Origin: CAZKEW01 sp964558915
GTDB lineage: Bacteria > Acidobacteriota > Aminicenantia > Aminicenantales > UBA8522
Direction of reading: 5' to 3'
Assembly: GCA_964558915.1 (NCBI GenBank)
Contig: CAZLFV010000003.1
Coordinates: 3,306 to 67,305 of the forward strand
DNA: 64,000 nt
In this document: positions 26,022 to 34,824 of the stretch, piece by piece
Layout: every line of letters starts with the position of its first letter
Position numbering within the stretch: the stretch's first letter is position 1
Notes under the pieces: generated by a model
What the model was told of the DNA's origin: nothing
The model's input: the letters and a program-made list of their open reading frames with translations, nothing else
Databases searched by the model: none
Made by a program: the position numbers and the translations under genes

Positions 26022-26686
26022 GGCAGGACCTCCTTGCCGATGACTTTTCCCTTAAACAGGAACAGGATTTTATCCCCGAAGTGGCGGATGAGCTCTTTGT
26101 CATGGCTGCAAATGATTACGGTCGTCCCTTGTTTGTTGATCTCTTTGAATATGCTTATGATCTCGAACGCAAGCTCCGGGTCGAGATTGCCTGTGGGCTC
26201 GTCAGCGAGAAGGATCTGGGGCCTGTTCACGACGGCACGGGCAATCGCCACACGCTGTTGTTCTCCGTAGGAAAGGTGAGACGGATACTCCCACATCTTT
26301 TGATGGAGGTTGACCATTCTGAGAGCCTCGAAGACCCGGCGGCGGATCTCTTTAACCGGGATGCCCAGGATATGAAGGCCGAGAGCCACGTTGTCAAAGA
26401 CCTTTTTATGGAAGAGCAGGCGGAAGTCCTGGAAAACGATGCCCATCGTCCGGCGGAGTTTATAGATCTTGTGGTCGTGCAGCCGCAGGATATTGACGCC
26501 GTCGATGACAATCTGGCCCCGTGTCGGCAGGATCTCGCGAAAAATGATCTTGAGAAGAGTTGATTTCCCGGAGCCGCTCGGCCCGGTGATGAACCAGAAA
26601 TCGCCTTTATTAACTTGGAGGCTGATGTCCACGAGGGCCCACTGGCCCTCCTGGTATTGTTTCCAGATGTGGTAGAGTTCTATCAC
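26006..26686 (-). CDS. ftsE: cell division ATP-binding protein FtsE
   Basis: 226-residue ABC ATPase partner of FtsX. Walker A GPSGSGKST, signature LSYGEQQRVAIARA and Walker B ILLADEPTG are all present. Translation of ftsX overlaps its 3' end. A 130-base gap upstream separates it from the small membrane genes, which read the same way. Confidence 0.94.
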   Translation of the reverse strand: MIELYHIWKQYQEGQWALVDISLQVNKGDFWFITGPSGSGKSTLLKIIFREILPTRGQIVIDGVNILRLHDHKIYKLRRTMGIVFQDFRLLFHKKVFDNVALGLHILGIPVKEIRRRVFEALRMVNLHQKMWEYPSHLSYGEQQRVAIARAVVNRPQILLADEPTGNLDPELAFEIISIFKEINKQGTTVIICSHDKELIRHFGDKILFLFKGKVIGKEVLPSSKR

Positions 26687-26816
26687 GGCTCGACTCAGGT
26701 TCTCGCCTCACTCCGGCTGGTGTTGAAGCGCGCCTGGGATTCTCTGGCCATACCCGTATTTTCCGCGGAAGGATTATAACACACCAACAGGCGGGGATTG
26801 AAGCAGAAAGCGTGTT

Positions 26817-26996
26817 TTAACGGGCGAAAAGGTACATAAACCAGCCGAAGGCCAACGCTCCTGCGATCATGATCAGGAAAAGAGAGAGGCCGTATCTTAT
26901 GCGGCTTTTCCTGTCATCCCGGCGGATGAGGGCAAGGACCAGGGAAACAAAGAAAGCATAAATGACCATGGAGAGAAGATGGCTTTCAAAGATCAT
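26817..26996 (-). CDS. 59-residue two-helix membrane protein
   Basis: ATG at 26996 overlaps the stop of the preceding gene as ATGA. The product MIFESHLLSMVIYAFFVSLVL... has two hydrophobic helices (about 6-24 and 38-57) separated by a basic loop RRDDRKSRIRYG. I know no family. Codon use and coupling support it as a real gene, probably working with the 120-residue membrane protein before it. Confidence 0.6.
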   Translation of the reverse strand: MIFESHLLSMVIYAFFVSLVLALIRRDDRKSRIRYGLSLFLIMIAGALAFGWFMYLFAR

Positions 26997-27355
26997 TTCT
27001 TTTTCCCTTTGGCGATATCATAGGCATCAAGAGCGACGAGATAATTCAACAGTCCGGCCCCAGCGATATAGGCCGTACCAAACTCAAAAGTCGCCCGGTC
27101 CAAAGCGCCCTGCCCGAACGAGAGAAATCGAGAAAGCGCAAAAACAAGAAAATTCCCAAGATCGGCAAAAAAAGCCAAAAGCGTAAGCGGATTCTCGGCT
27201 TGGAGCGGGTAAATCCTCCCGCCCATGGCGAGGCCCAGCGCTGTCATAGCCCCTATGGATACAAAAAATGTCAGGGCGCGCCAGAACCTTTTTTGGAGCA
27301 GATGTCCGAATCCAGGAACGATCCACCCAGCAAGGAGACAAATAATTTCTTTCAT
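26993..27355 (-). CDS. small multi-pass membrane protein (DUF6677-like)
   Basis: 120 residues from ATG 27355; a TTG-initiated form 13 residues longer is possible. It begins MKEIICLLAGWIVPGFGHLLQKRFWRA, a pattern seen in small proteins of unknown function that share WxxPGxGHxxQ(K)R. Three to four hydrophobic segments follow, and the tail is DIAKGKKK. It is coupled by ATGA to the 59-residue membrane protein. Function unknown. Confidence 0.65.
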   Translation of the reverse strand: MKEIICLLAGWIVPGFGHLLQKRFWRALTFFVSIGAMTALGLAMGGRIYPLQAENPLTLLAFFADLGNFLVFALSRFLSFGQGALDRATFEFGTAYIAGAGLLNYLVALDAYDIAKGKKK

Positions 27356-27481
27356 GTTTGGTATGAGTTTAAAAATATTAAAGGAAATCCCCAATTAAAT
27401 CAAGGGGAATGATTCGCTGCGGTGGAATTTTGGTGAGGGTTGTCATTGAGAAATGCCCCCGCCTTAAAATAGAATAGGCTG

Positions 27482-28327
27482 GTGCCGGAGCTTCCCGAGG
27501 TAGAAACAATCGTCCGCTGTCTCAAGCCTCGTCTTGTCGGGCTGACGATCTCGAGGACGGAGCTCTGGTGGCCGAAGCTTCTCCGGAATAGAAACAGAGC
27601 CATCCTTCGTCGGCTAGAAGGCCAGCGGGTCACGGGGCTGAGACGCCGGGGCAAGTTGATCTGTCTGGATTCGAGCGGGGGCCTAACTTTGCTTATTCAT
27701 CTCAAGATGACAGGCCAGTTGCTGTTTTGCCGGGAAAGTGGTCCTTGCGACAAACATACCCATCTTATTATTTTTTTCGAGGAGGGCCGGCCGCAGCTGC
27801 GCTTCCGGGATGTTCGAAAATTCGGGTTTCTCAGGCTCCTTGAGTCTCGAGCGGCGGATCGGTCGGCCGAGCTCAGCGGGCTGGGCGCAGAACCTCTAGA
27901 AATTGACCGGCCTATTTTCCTCGAGCTTTTTGGCCGAAGGCGCGGTCGCATCAAGCCCCTGCTCCTCAATCAAAGCGTTGTTGCCGGAATTGGCAATATC
28001 TACGCCGACGAAATCCTTTTCCAGGCCGGGATCCATCCGGGCTCAGACGTTTCCTGTCTTCGCCGAAAAAGCCTGGAGAATCTTTGGGATGCCATGCGGC
28101 TCGTTTTGTCACGGGCCATCAAGTCGAGAGGGACCTCGATCAGAGACTATCGCGACGGTGACGGTCTGCGGGGCGGTTTCCAGGATTTCCTGTGCGTTTA
28201 TGGCCGGGAGTCGCTTCCTTGTCCGCGATGCGGCAGGAAGATCAAGCGCCTGCGTATCGCCGGGAGAGGCAGTTTTTTCTGCCCCCGCTGCCAGAAGCTG
28301 TTATTTCCTCGAGTCCAATGTGTTTGA
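27482..28327 (+). CDS. mutM: formamidopyrimidine-DNA glycosylase
   Basis: Removes 8-oxoguanine and ring-opened purines and nicks the abasic site. The start is GTG, fixed by the family's invariant MPELPEVET opening (Pro2 and Glu3 catalytic). The H2TH region reads QSVVAGIGNIYADE. The C-terminal zinc finger CPRC ... CPRC is complete. 281 residues. Its stop codon lies inside the -35 box of the next gene's promoter. Confidence 0.96.
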   Translation: MPELPEVETIVRCLKPRLVGLTISRTELWWPKLLRNRNRAILRRLEGQRVTGLRRRGKLICLDSSGGLTLLIHLKMTGQLLFCRESGPCDKHTHLIIFFEEGRPQLRFRDVRKFGFLRLLESRAADRSAELSGLGAEPLEIDRPIFLELFGRRRGRIKPLLLNQSVVAGIGNIYADEILFQAGIHPGSDVSCLRRKSLENLWDAMRLVLSRAIKSRGTSIRDYRDGDGLRGGFQDFLCVYGRESLPCPRCGRKIKRLRIAGRGSFFCPRCQKLLFPRVQCV

Positions 28328-28351
28328 CAGATGAATCGCTTTTATTATAAG
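28324..28351 (+). promoter_or_regulatory. promoter for the rubrerythrin/rubredoxin operon
   Basis: TTGACA (28324-28329), a 16-base spacer and TATAAG (28346-28351). The -35 box overlaps the mutM stop codon. The ATG at 28387 follows GAGGAGGAA. Confidence 0.6.
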
Positions 28352-28386
28352 TTTTAGTTCCAGAAGAGAACGAGGAGGAAGAGCGG

Positions 28387-28839
28387 ATGGAATTTTCCAC
28401 GTTTGCTGAGGTCCTTGAATTTGCCATTCAGCGTGAAGAGGAAGCTGCCAACGGCTATGCCGGCCTTCGGAAAATGGCCCAGGACGAGAGCGCTAAGAGA
28501 CTCCTGCTGGACCTTGAGGAGGAGGAAAAGAACCACAAGAGAATTCTTCAGGATCTGACTCAAGGAAGGATAGAAACGTCCGCTGCCGAGGATATTCCAG
28601 ACTTGAAGATCAGCGATTATCTTGTCGAGGAGCCACTCGGCCCGGAGATGAATTTTCAGGAGCTCTTGATCTTTGCGGCCAAAAAAGAGAAGAAAGCCGC
28701 CGAGCTTTACCATGATCTCGCCAAGAAATCGGAGGTCAAGGAGCAAAAAAGACTGTTTGAGTTCTTGTCCAAGCAGGAAAAAACACATAAGCTGCGCCTG
28801 GAGCTTGAATACGAGAAGCATGTCCTTTGGGAAGACTAG
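28387..28839 (+). CDS. rubrerythrin-like ferritin-superfamily protein
   Basis: 150 residues forming a four-helix bundle with the di-iron pattern: Glu-rich helices EFAIQREEEAANGY and EEEEKNHKRIL in the first half, AAKKEKKAAELY and KQEKTHKLRL in the second. No rubredoxin domain is attached, but a free rubredoxin gene follows 47 bases later. A peroxide or oxygen-detoxifying role is likely, with electrons coming from the rubredoxin and its reductase encoded next. Confidence 0.82.
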   Translation: MEFSTFAEVLEFAIQREEEAANGYAGLRKMAQDESAKRLLLDLEEEEKNHKRILQDLTQGRIETSAAEDIPDLKISDYLVEEPLGPEMNFQELLIFAAKKEKKAAELYHDLAKKSEVKEQKRLFEFLSKQEKTHKLRLELEYEKHVLWED

Positions 28840-28886
28840 GCGTCCGAGGAACGAGACTCTACCCCATTGAGAAAGGAGAAAGGACA

Positions 28887-29048
28887 ATGGAGAAATGGGA
28901 ATGCACGGCCTGCGGTTATATCTATGACCCGGAGAAGGGCGACCCTGAAAACGGGGTAAGCCCGGGTACTTCGTTCGAAGAACTTCCTGAAGACTGGGTT
29001 TGCCCGCAGTGCGGCGTCAGCAAAGATTTTTTCCAGAAAGTCGCTTAG
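28887..29048 (+). CDS. rubredoxin
   Basis: 53 residues from ATG 28887 (AAGGAG upstream). It carries the iron-binding pairs CTACGYIYDP and CPQCGVSKD, a textbook rubredoxin. It carries electrons between the reductase downstream and the ferritin-like protein upstream. Confidence 0.95.
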   Translation: MEKWECTACGYIYDPEKGDPENGVSPGTSFEELPEDWVCPQCGVSKDFFQKVA

Positions 29049-29075
29049 TGGCAAAAGGAGGATAAAGCACTCTCG

Positions 29076-30278
29076 ATGAACGTTCTGATCATCGGCAACG
29101 GTTTGGCCGGGACGATGGCCGCTAAAACACTGCGGGAGCTCGATTCTACCGTGGAAATCCAAGTTTTTTCAGGGGAAAAATACCCCTATTATCCGCGGCC
29201 CAACCTCATCGAGTATCTTTCGGGCCGGCTCCCTTATGGACGGATTTTTGCTTTTTCCGAGGAATGGCACGTCAGACAAAAAATCGGCCTGCATTTTAGC
29301 GAACCGGTGAGGAGGATCCTTCCCGGCTCCCAGGAAATCGAATTGGACGGGGCCCGGAGGGAGAAATACGACGCCCTGCTAGTCGCCACCGGCGCCCTTT
29401 CCTTTATTCCGCCGATTAAAGGCGCTGACAAGCGTGGAGTTTTTGCTCTCCGGACTTTGGATGACGCCTTGGCCATCCTCGACTATTTAAAAAAGCACAG
29501 GAATGTTGCTGTTATCGGCGGAGGCCTTCTCGGGCTTGAAATCGCCAGAGCTCTGAAACTGCAGGGCGCGGAAGTTCGTGTGCTGGAGTTTTTTGACCGC
29601 CTTTTGCCTCTTCAGCTTGATGCCGATGGAGCTACGGTCCTAAAAGACCAGATCGAAAGCTTGGGAATCAGAGTGAGCCTGGGCGTTGTGACCCAGGAAA
29701 TCCTGGGCGACGGAGAAGTGAGTGGAATCGGGCTCAAAGGCGGGGAGAAGATGAGTGTTGATATGGTCCTCATTGCGGCCGGTGTGAGGTCGAACCTGGA
29801 CCTGGCCAGGGATGCCGGGCTGGCTCTGGACCGCGGGCTCATGGTCGATGACTATCTCCGGACAAGCCAGCCGCAGATATTTGGAGCCGGCGATGTGGTC
29901 CAACACCGGGGCAAGTTCTACGGGATCATCCCGGCTTCCTTCGACCAGGCCAGGACTGCAGCTTATAATATTCTCGGCCAATGGAAAAAATATGAGGGGA
30001 CCATCCCTTCGAACACTCTGAAGGTCGCAGGCCTCTATGTGACATCGGTCGGGCAGACAAGCCCAGACAGCCCCGAGTTTACGGAAATTAAAAAACTGAA
30101 AAAAGAAGAAGGGATTTATAAAAAAATCGTGTTAAAGGAAGGCGCCTTGGTGGGCGCCATCTGGATGGGAACAAAAAAGGGAGTGAATGAAATTTCCCGC
30201 GCAGTCGCTTTGAACCTTCAGGTGAATCAGTGGGTCAACAACCTGCTTGAAGATACGTTTGATTTTTCCGTGCTATGA
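29076..30278 (+). CDS. NAD(P)H:rubredoxin oxidoreductase-like flavoprotein
   Basis: 400 residues. FAD motif GNGLAGTMAAKTL at the N-terminus, NAD(P) motif GGGLLGLEIARAL in the middle and the second FAD motif IFGAGDVV. It matches the nitrite-reductase/rubredoxin-reductase branch of the pyridine nucleotide-disulfide family but lacks a redox disulfide. It lies 27 bases after rubredoxin, which makes rubredoxin the probable electron acceptor. The stop overlaps the porin start as ATGA. Confidence 0.9.
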   Translation: MNVLIIGNGLAGTMAAKTLRELDSTVEIQVFSGEKYPYYPRPNLIEYLSGRLPYGRIFAFSEEWHVRQKIGLHFSEPVRRILPGSQEIELDGARREKYDALLVATGALSFIPPIKGADKRGVFALRTLDDALAILDYLKKHRNVAVIGGGLLGLEIARALKLQGAEVRVLEFFDRLLPLQLDADGATVLKDQIESLGIRVSLGVVTQEILGDGEVSGIGLKGGEKMSVDMVLIAAGVRSNLDLARDAGLALDRGLMVDDYLRTSQPQIFGAGDVVQHRGKFYGIIPASFDQARTAAYNILGQWKKYEGTIPSNTLKVAGLYVTSVGQTSPDSPEFTEIKKLKKEEGIYKKIVLKEGALVGAIWMGTKKGVNEISRAVALNLQVNQWVNNLLEDTFDFSVL

Positions 30279-31288
30279 AGGCCAAATTCGTCGTTCTTTC
30301 TCTTGCGGTTCTGCTCCTGGTCGCGGCAGCCCAGGCCCAGCTCCAGGTGAAGGGTTTTCTTTCCTTCGACTATGTCAAAGGTCAATCCCAAAGCAGTAAT
30401 CCCAACGGCACGTTCGAAAACGCGGGGGGCGGGCTTTTTTTCTTCGGAACGCTGGCGAAGAGTTTTGATTACAATCTTGAGGTCCAGTACAGGAGCGTTA
30501 CGACAATGGAGCTTGAAGAAGCTTGGGTGGGAATCCGCTCTTCAGACGTTTTCCATTTGAAGCTCGGGCTCTATCTTGTGCCTTTTGGCATTTATAATGC
30601 GGCCAGTCGGCCTTATCAAACGCTCTTTGTCCAAACGCCTGTACCAGTAGCGAACCTTTACCCCCGGAGCTGGAGGGACCTGGGGGTCTTGGCTCAAGGC
30701 CGGTACGATTTCTTCACTTATTCTATTTACCTGGGCAACGGACTGCAGGAAGGGATGGAGCTTCAGGACAGTCAACAGTTTCAGGATAATAACAAGAACA
30801 AGGGAGTGGGCGGGAGAGTCGGGTTTTTCTTGAGCCAATCCTTTGAAGTCGGGTTTTCTTCTTACCGGGGGAAATATGACAGCGCCAACACGAGAGCGTT
30901 GTCTCTTTGGGACGCCGATGTGAGCTGGAAGACGGAGGGATTTACTGTCCTGTACGAATACGCCAAAGCTGATCTGGACAATCCGGCTGGCTATTCTCAA
31001 GGAGAAGCCCGGGGGTATTACGCCTTTCTCTCGCTCACCCTAACGGACTTTTCGCCCTGGGCCAGCTATCAGACGATGAAGTACGCGGACCCGTTTCATG
31101 GGCCGGGGTTCGAGCCAGAAGTGAGCCCGGGCGCAGGAATCTCCAGCAGTCTGAGCCGTTGGGCTGTCGGTCTCGTGTATTATGCTTCTCCCACTATCCT
31201 GTTCAAGTTCGAGTATGATTTTAACAGCAGCGGTGATAGTAACCTTAAGGATGATGTTTTTTCCGCCCAGGTGGCCTGGCAATTTTGA
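30275..31288 (+). CDS. outer-membrane porin-like beta-barrel
   Basis: 337 residues. A signal peptide (1-21) ends AAAQAQ. Alternating hydrophobic strands with many Tyr/Phe residues run to a terminal Phe (SAQVAWQF), the outer-membrane insertion signal. LEEAWVGIRSS and LKLGLYLVPFGIYN resemble phosphate-selective porin O/P-type barrels. It is coupled to the rubredoxin reductase, an odd partner, so it may be co-regulated under oxidative or redox stress. The solute is unknown. Confidence 0.8.
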   Translation: MKAKFVVLSLAVLLLVAAAQAQLQVKGFLSFDYVKGQSQSSNPNGTFENAGGGLFFFGTLAKSFDYNLEVQYRSVTTMELEEAWVGIRSSDVFHLKLGLYLVPFGIYNAASRPYQTLFVQTPVPVANLYPRSWRDLGVLAQGRYDFFTYSIYLGNGLQEGMELQDSQQFQDNNKNKGVGGRVGFFLSQSFEVGFSSYRGKYDSANTRALSLWDADVSWKTEGFTVLYEYAKADLDNPAGYSQGEARGYYAFLSLTLTDFSPWASYQTMKYADPFHGPGFEPEVSPGAGISSSLSRWAVGLVYYASPTILFKFEYDFNSSGDSNLKDDVFSAQVAWQF

Positions 31289-31317
31289 CCTATAATATTT
31301 CCTGAGGAAGGATTTCT

Positions 31318-32640
31318 ATGGCCAACGTCGTCGTTCTCGGTGCCCAATGGGGCGATGAAGGGAAGGGGAAGGTCGTCGACCTTCTGGCGCCTTCATTTGA
31401 TATCGTTGCCCGCTATCAGGGAGGACACAACGCTGGCCACACGGTTTATATCAACGGCAAGAGACTTGTCCTCCATCTGATTCCTTCGGGTATCCTTCAT
31501 CCAGGCAAGTTGTGCGTCATCGGTAACGGGGTGGTCTTCAGCCCCAAGGCGTTTCTTGATGAGAAGGCCGAGCTCGAGGCCCATGGCGCTTCTGTCAGCT
31601 CAAACGTTGTGATCAGCCGCCATGCCCATCTCATTCTTCCCTATCATCCGCTCGTCGAGAGGATCGCTGAAGAGAAGAAAGGGGAGAGGAAGATTGGGAC
31701 GACAAGCCGGGGAATCGGGCCTGCCTATGAGGACAAAGTCGCGCGCTGCGGGATTCGGGTCGGCGATATGCTCAACCTCGACATCCTCAAGGAGAAAATC
31801 CTGGCCAACGTTGCGGAAAAGAATGTTCTTCTAAAGGCTGGCGGCCTCCCTCCCCTTGACCCAGAAGAAGTCTACAGAGAATACGCCGGCTATGCCTCCC
31901 AGATAAAAAATTACATCGGAGACGTTTCCTATCTGCTCAGCCAAAAAATGCGCCGTGGCCAATCCGTGCTGTTTGAAGGCGCTCAGGGAGCTCTTCTCGA
32001 TATCGACCATGGCACTTATCCATTTGTGACATCCTCCAGCTCCACAGCTGGAGGAGTCCTAACAGGATTGGGCATAGGCCCGACCAGGATCAATGCCGTC
32101 CTCGGGGTGACCAAAGCATACACTACCCGCGTGGGTGGCGGCCCCTTTCCCAGTGAGATCACAGACGAGAGGGGCAGGTTGATTCTCGAGCGAGGAAACG
32201 AGTTCGGCGCCACGACCGGCCGGCCGCGCCGGTGCGGCTGGTTTGATGCGGTCGCGGTCTCGTATTCCTGCCGTCTCAACGGGATCGAAAAAATTGTTCT
32301 GACCAAGCCCGATGTCCTGGATGTCTTCGAGGAGATACCCGTCTGCGTAGGCTACACCTACAAGGGCGAGTCTCTGCAGGCCTTTCCCACAGAGTCATGG
32401 ATTCTGGAGAAAGTCGTCCCTCGGTTTAAAATGGTGAAAGGATGGAAGAAGCCGATTCACAAGATCATGGAGTTCGGCTCTCTCCCGTCCGCTTTCCTGG
32501 ATTACGTCAAGGTCCTCGAGGACACGGTCCAGGCCAAAGTTGCGATCATTTCCACGGGCGTGGCAAGAAACGACTCTCTGCTTATCGACGTTGAACTCGA
32601 CGGGATCGTCGATCTCAAGAAAGTCAGAGCCGAGCTCTGA
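31318..32640 (+). CDS. purA: adenylosuccinate synthetase
   Basis: Makes adenylosuccinate from IMP, aspartate and GTP. 440 residues. The N-terminal GTP loop GAQWGDEGKGKVVD, then NAGHTV, EGAQGALLDIDHGTYP and the C-terminal TKPDVLD are all present and complete. SD GAGGAAGG. Confidence 0.98.
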   Translation: MANVVVLGAQWGDEGKGKVVDLLAPSFDIVARYQGGHNAGHTVYINGKRLVLHLIPSGILHPGKLCVIGNGVVFSPKAFLDEKAELEAHGASVSSNVVISRHAHLILPYHPLVERIAEEKKGERKIGTTSRGIGPAYEDKVARCGIRVGDMLNLDILKEKILANVAEKNVLLKAGGLPPLDPEEVYREYAGYASQIKNYIGDVSYLLSQKMRRGQSVLFEGAQGALLDIDHGTYPFVTSSSSTAGGVLTGLGIGPTRINAVLGVTKAYTTRVGGGPFPSEITDERGRLILERGNEFGATTGRPRRCGWFDAVAVSYSCRLNGIEKIVLTKPDVLDVFEEIPVCVGYTYKGESLQAFPTESWILEKVVPRFKMVKGWKKPIHKIMEFGSLPSAFLDYVKVLEDTVQAKVAIISTGVARNDSLLIDVELDGIVDLKKVRAEL

Positions 32641-32676
32641 TCAGGTTCGAACAAAGCCAATGTCAAGGAGGGTATT

Positions 32677-34152
32677 ATGCGTCTCAGCGCAAAAACGAAA
32701 CTAGATGATTTGCTCAGGAGTTATCCTTTTCTCCTCAAGTTCCTGGCCGGACTTTCCCCCAAGTTTTCCAAATTGAAGAGCCCGATCATGCGCAAGACGG
32801 TGGGCAAGATCGCCACGATTCAACAGGTCGCCGGGTTCGGGGGCATATCCTTGGCAGAGCTTTTGGAGAAAATTCGGGGTGAGATCATAAGGGTTACGGG
32901 GGAAGATGTGGAAGTGGAGACAAGCGCGGAGGCGCCGGAGCCCTTTGCCGCCAGAGACGCCCGGCTGGAGGTGCTTAAAGATATTATTCGTGAGTTGCAC
33001 AAAGGCGGAAACCTTGAGGATCAGAAGAGGCGTTTCGCTGAGCTTATCAAGGATACAAGCCCAACAGAGATTGCAGAGATGGAGCAGGCGTTGATGAAGG
33101 AAGGAATGCCGGAGGATGAGGTCAAGCGCCTTTGCGATGTCCATGTCCAGGTCTTTAAAGAGTCGCTGGAAGAGAAGCCCTTACCGTTTTCTATGCCCGG
33201 TCATCCTCTCCACACTCTGATGGAAGAGAATAGGGCACTTGAAGGGCTCCTTCGGAGGTGGAAAGAGCTCCTCGGGAAGGTCGGGGCCGCGGGGGGAGAA
33301 GCGATCCTCCGGACGAGGAAAGAGGAACTCCGGGACTATTGGCAAGACCTGGCTGAAGTTGAAAAGCATTATCTCAAGAAAGAGAACCAGCTTTTTCCGC
33401 TTCTCGAGGCCAAAGGGGTCAGCGGCCCGTCCAAAGTAATGTGGGCGATCCACGATGATATTCGAGCTCAGCTTCGGGAATTCCGGCAGCTTCTCGGTGA
33501 GGAGAACCCAGGCGAGATCATCAAACTGGGCCGCAAGATCAGCGATGCCATGGCTGATATGATTTATAAAGAGGAAAAGATCCTTTTTCCGATGAGCCTG
33601 GAAACGCTTGACGAGATGGACTGGGCTCGAGTCAAGCGCGGTGAGGAAGAGATCGGATATGCCTGGATTCAACCCGGGACGGAGTGGAAAAGCGCGGTCA
33701 GGATCGATGAAATTCCGGCTTTCGGGCAGGGGAGGGAATCGTTCAGGCGGGTTGATCTTGATACGGGCGCGCTGACCACGGAGCAGGTGAACCTGCTGCT
33801 TAAGACTCTTCCCGTTGATATTAGTTTTGTGGATGAGAATGACACCGTTCTTTATTACTCGGCGACCGCGGACCGAATTTTTCCCAGAAGCGCCGCGGTG
33901 ATTGGACGGAAAGTCCAGAACTGCCATCCGCCCGCGAGCGTCCACGTGGTCAACCGCATCCTTGATGCCTTTAAGTCGGGCCAGCGCGATGTGGCCGAGT
34001 TCTGGATCGAATTGCGGGGAAAATTTATCCTCATCCGCTACTATGCCGTTCGCGACGAGAACCGCATGTATAAAGGCTGTCTGGAAGTCAGCCAGGATGT
34101 CACAGCCATCCGCGGGCTCAAAGGCGAGAAGAGGCTTCTGGATTGGGAATAA
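32677..34152 (+). CDS. DUF1858-DUF438-hemerythrin-PAS protein
   Basis: 491 residues in four parts: a DUF1858-like start (about 1-70, LLRSYPFLLKFLAGLSPKF), DUF438 (about 90-160), a hemerythrin-like HHE region (about 170-315, with HPLHTL, EKHYLKKENQLFP and KEEKILFPM) and a PAS domain (about 365-485, DENDTVLYYSATADRIFP). The HHE helices supply His/Glu ligands for a di-iron centre. Such proteins are thought to sense or bind oxygen or NO. No output domain follows. It fits the anaerobe-facing-oxygen theme of its neighbours. Confidence 0.85.
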   Translation: MRLSAKTKLDDLLRSYPFLLKFLAGLSPKFSKLKSPIMRKTVGKIATIQQVAGFGGISLAELLEKIRGEIIRVTGEDVEVETSAEAPEPFAARDARLEVLKDIIRELHKGGNLEDQKRRFAELIKDTSPTEIAEMEQALMKEGMPEDEVKRLCDVHVQVFKESLEEKPLPFSMPGHPLHTLMEENRALEGLLRRWKELLGKVGAAGGEAILRTRKEELRDYWQDLAEVEKHYLKKENQLFPLLEAKGVSGPSKVMWAIHDDIRAQLREFRQLLGEENPGEIIKLGRKISDAMADMIYKEEKILFPMSLETLDEMDWARVKRGEEEIGYAWIQPGTEWKSAVRIDEIPAFGQGRESFRRVDLDTGALTTEQVNLLLKTLPVDISFVDENDTVLYYSATADRIFPRSAAVIGRKVQNCHPPASVHVVNRILDAFKSGQRDVAEFWIELRGKFILIRYYAVRDENRMYKGCLEVSQDVTAIRGLKGEKRLLDWE

Positions 34153-34585
34153 CCCTCCCAGACCGAGGAGGAATGTTCGTTTCCGTAATTCAGGCGATAA
34201 GGCAGGCAGGGTAGCACGGCTAGGTGGGCTCCCGACAGGGCTCGAGAGATGTGGCTCGAAGTCATGCTGCGATTTTCCCCATCGGTTTCTTGGAGGGAGA
34301 ACGCTCCGCGTTCCCCCTTCCAACAGTCGCTTCGCTCCCTGCCTCCCCTTCTCGAGCTTCGCTCTGCGACCAAAGGGGCCATCCCCCTTGGAACCCCATG
34401 ATTTGCATGCGCAAATCATAAATCTTGCTCGATTCGCTCCTCGCTCATACGAACTTCTCACCACATCCTCCCTTGCCTCATCCCCCCAGGGGGACTAATC
34501 TGCTCGCACCCTAAATGGATCATCGCCCTGACTATGGAAGCGAAAGCTAAATGAGGATGCGACGCTATCCTCAGCAAGGGTCTGG
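34153..34585 (+). other. gene-free stretch rich in palindromes
   Basis: About 430 bases with no supported gene. Three hairpins stand out: a long imperfect one, TTGGAGGGAGAACG (34290-34303) with CGTTCCCCCTTCCAA (34309-34323); a perfect 9-base one, ATGATTTGC/GCAAATCAT (34398-34419); and TGAGGAT/ATCCTCA (34552-34573). CT-rich tracts and many cgcttcgctc-like repeats separate them. A long open frame on the opposite strand runs through but looks like a shadow of the upstream gene. Confidence 0.5.
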
Positions 34586-34615
34586 TTGACATCAGGAACC
34601 GTCACTGGGTATGAT
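34586..34615 (+). promoter_or_regulatory. strong promoter for the desulforedoxin-like gene
   Basis: A consensus TTGACA (34586-34591), 18-base spacer and TATGAT (34610-34615), giving a leader of about 38 bases to the ATG with GGAGGAGG as SD. Confidence 0.78.
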
Positions 34616-34659
34616 TTTTCTAGACTTTAATAATTTTGACTCAATGGAGGAGGTTCTAA

Positions 34660-34824
34660 ATGCCGACTAAAGCCAAAGCCGCAAGAAAAGTTAAAAAGCA
34701 AGAAGCCTACGAATGCGGTGCCTGTGGTTATCGCCTGATTGTCGATGAGGCCTGCGGCTGTACCGAGGAGCACGTTTTTCTGTGCTGCAATCAGCCGATG
34801 AAGAAGAAGCTTGTGAAGAAGTAA
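34660..34824 (+). CDS. 54-residue desulforedoxin-like small iron (or zinc) protein
   Basis: The product has a Lys/Ala-rich head (1-14), then YECGACGYRL with a CxxC pair, ACGC and LCCNQPMKK. The CxxC plus CC arrangement before a basic tail is that of desulforedoxin, the small rubredoxin-like FeS4 domain also found in superoxide reductases. Two extra cysteines (ACGC) are unusual. The gene has a near-consensus promoter, a strong SD and a terminator, so it is a highly expressed single gene. The metal is inferred. Confidence 0.7.
   Translation: MPTKAKAARKVKKQEAYECGACGYRLIVDEACGCTEEHVFLCCNQPMKKKLVKK

Noticed and set aside
32641..32676. GGTTCGAAC, a tRNA T-loop-like word between purA and the DUF438 gene
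   Set aside because: Only 36 bases are available and no acceptor or anticodon stem can be drawn, so it is not a tRNA.
33181..34464. 427-codon open frame on the reverse strand
   Set aside because: Antisense to the DUF438/hemerythrin gene and running into non-coding palindromes; no SD and no recognisable domain.
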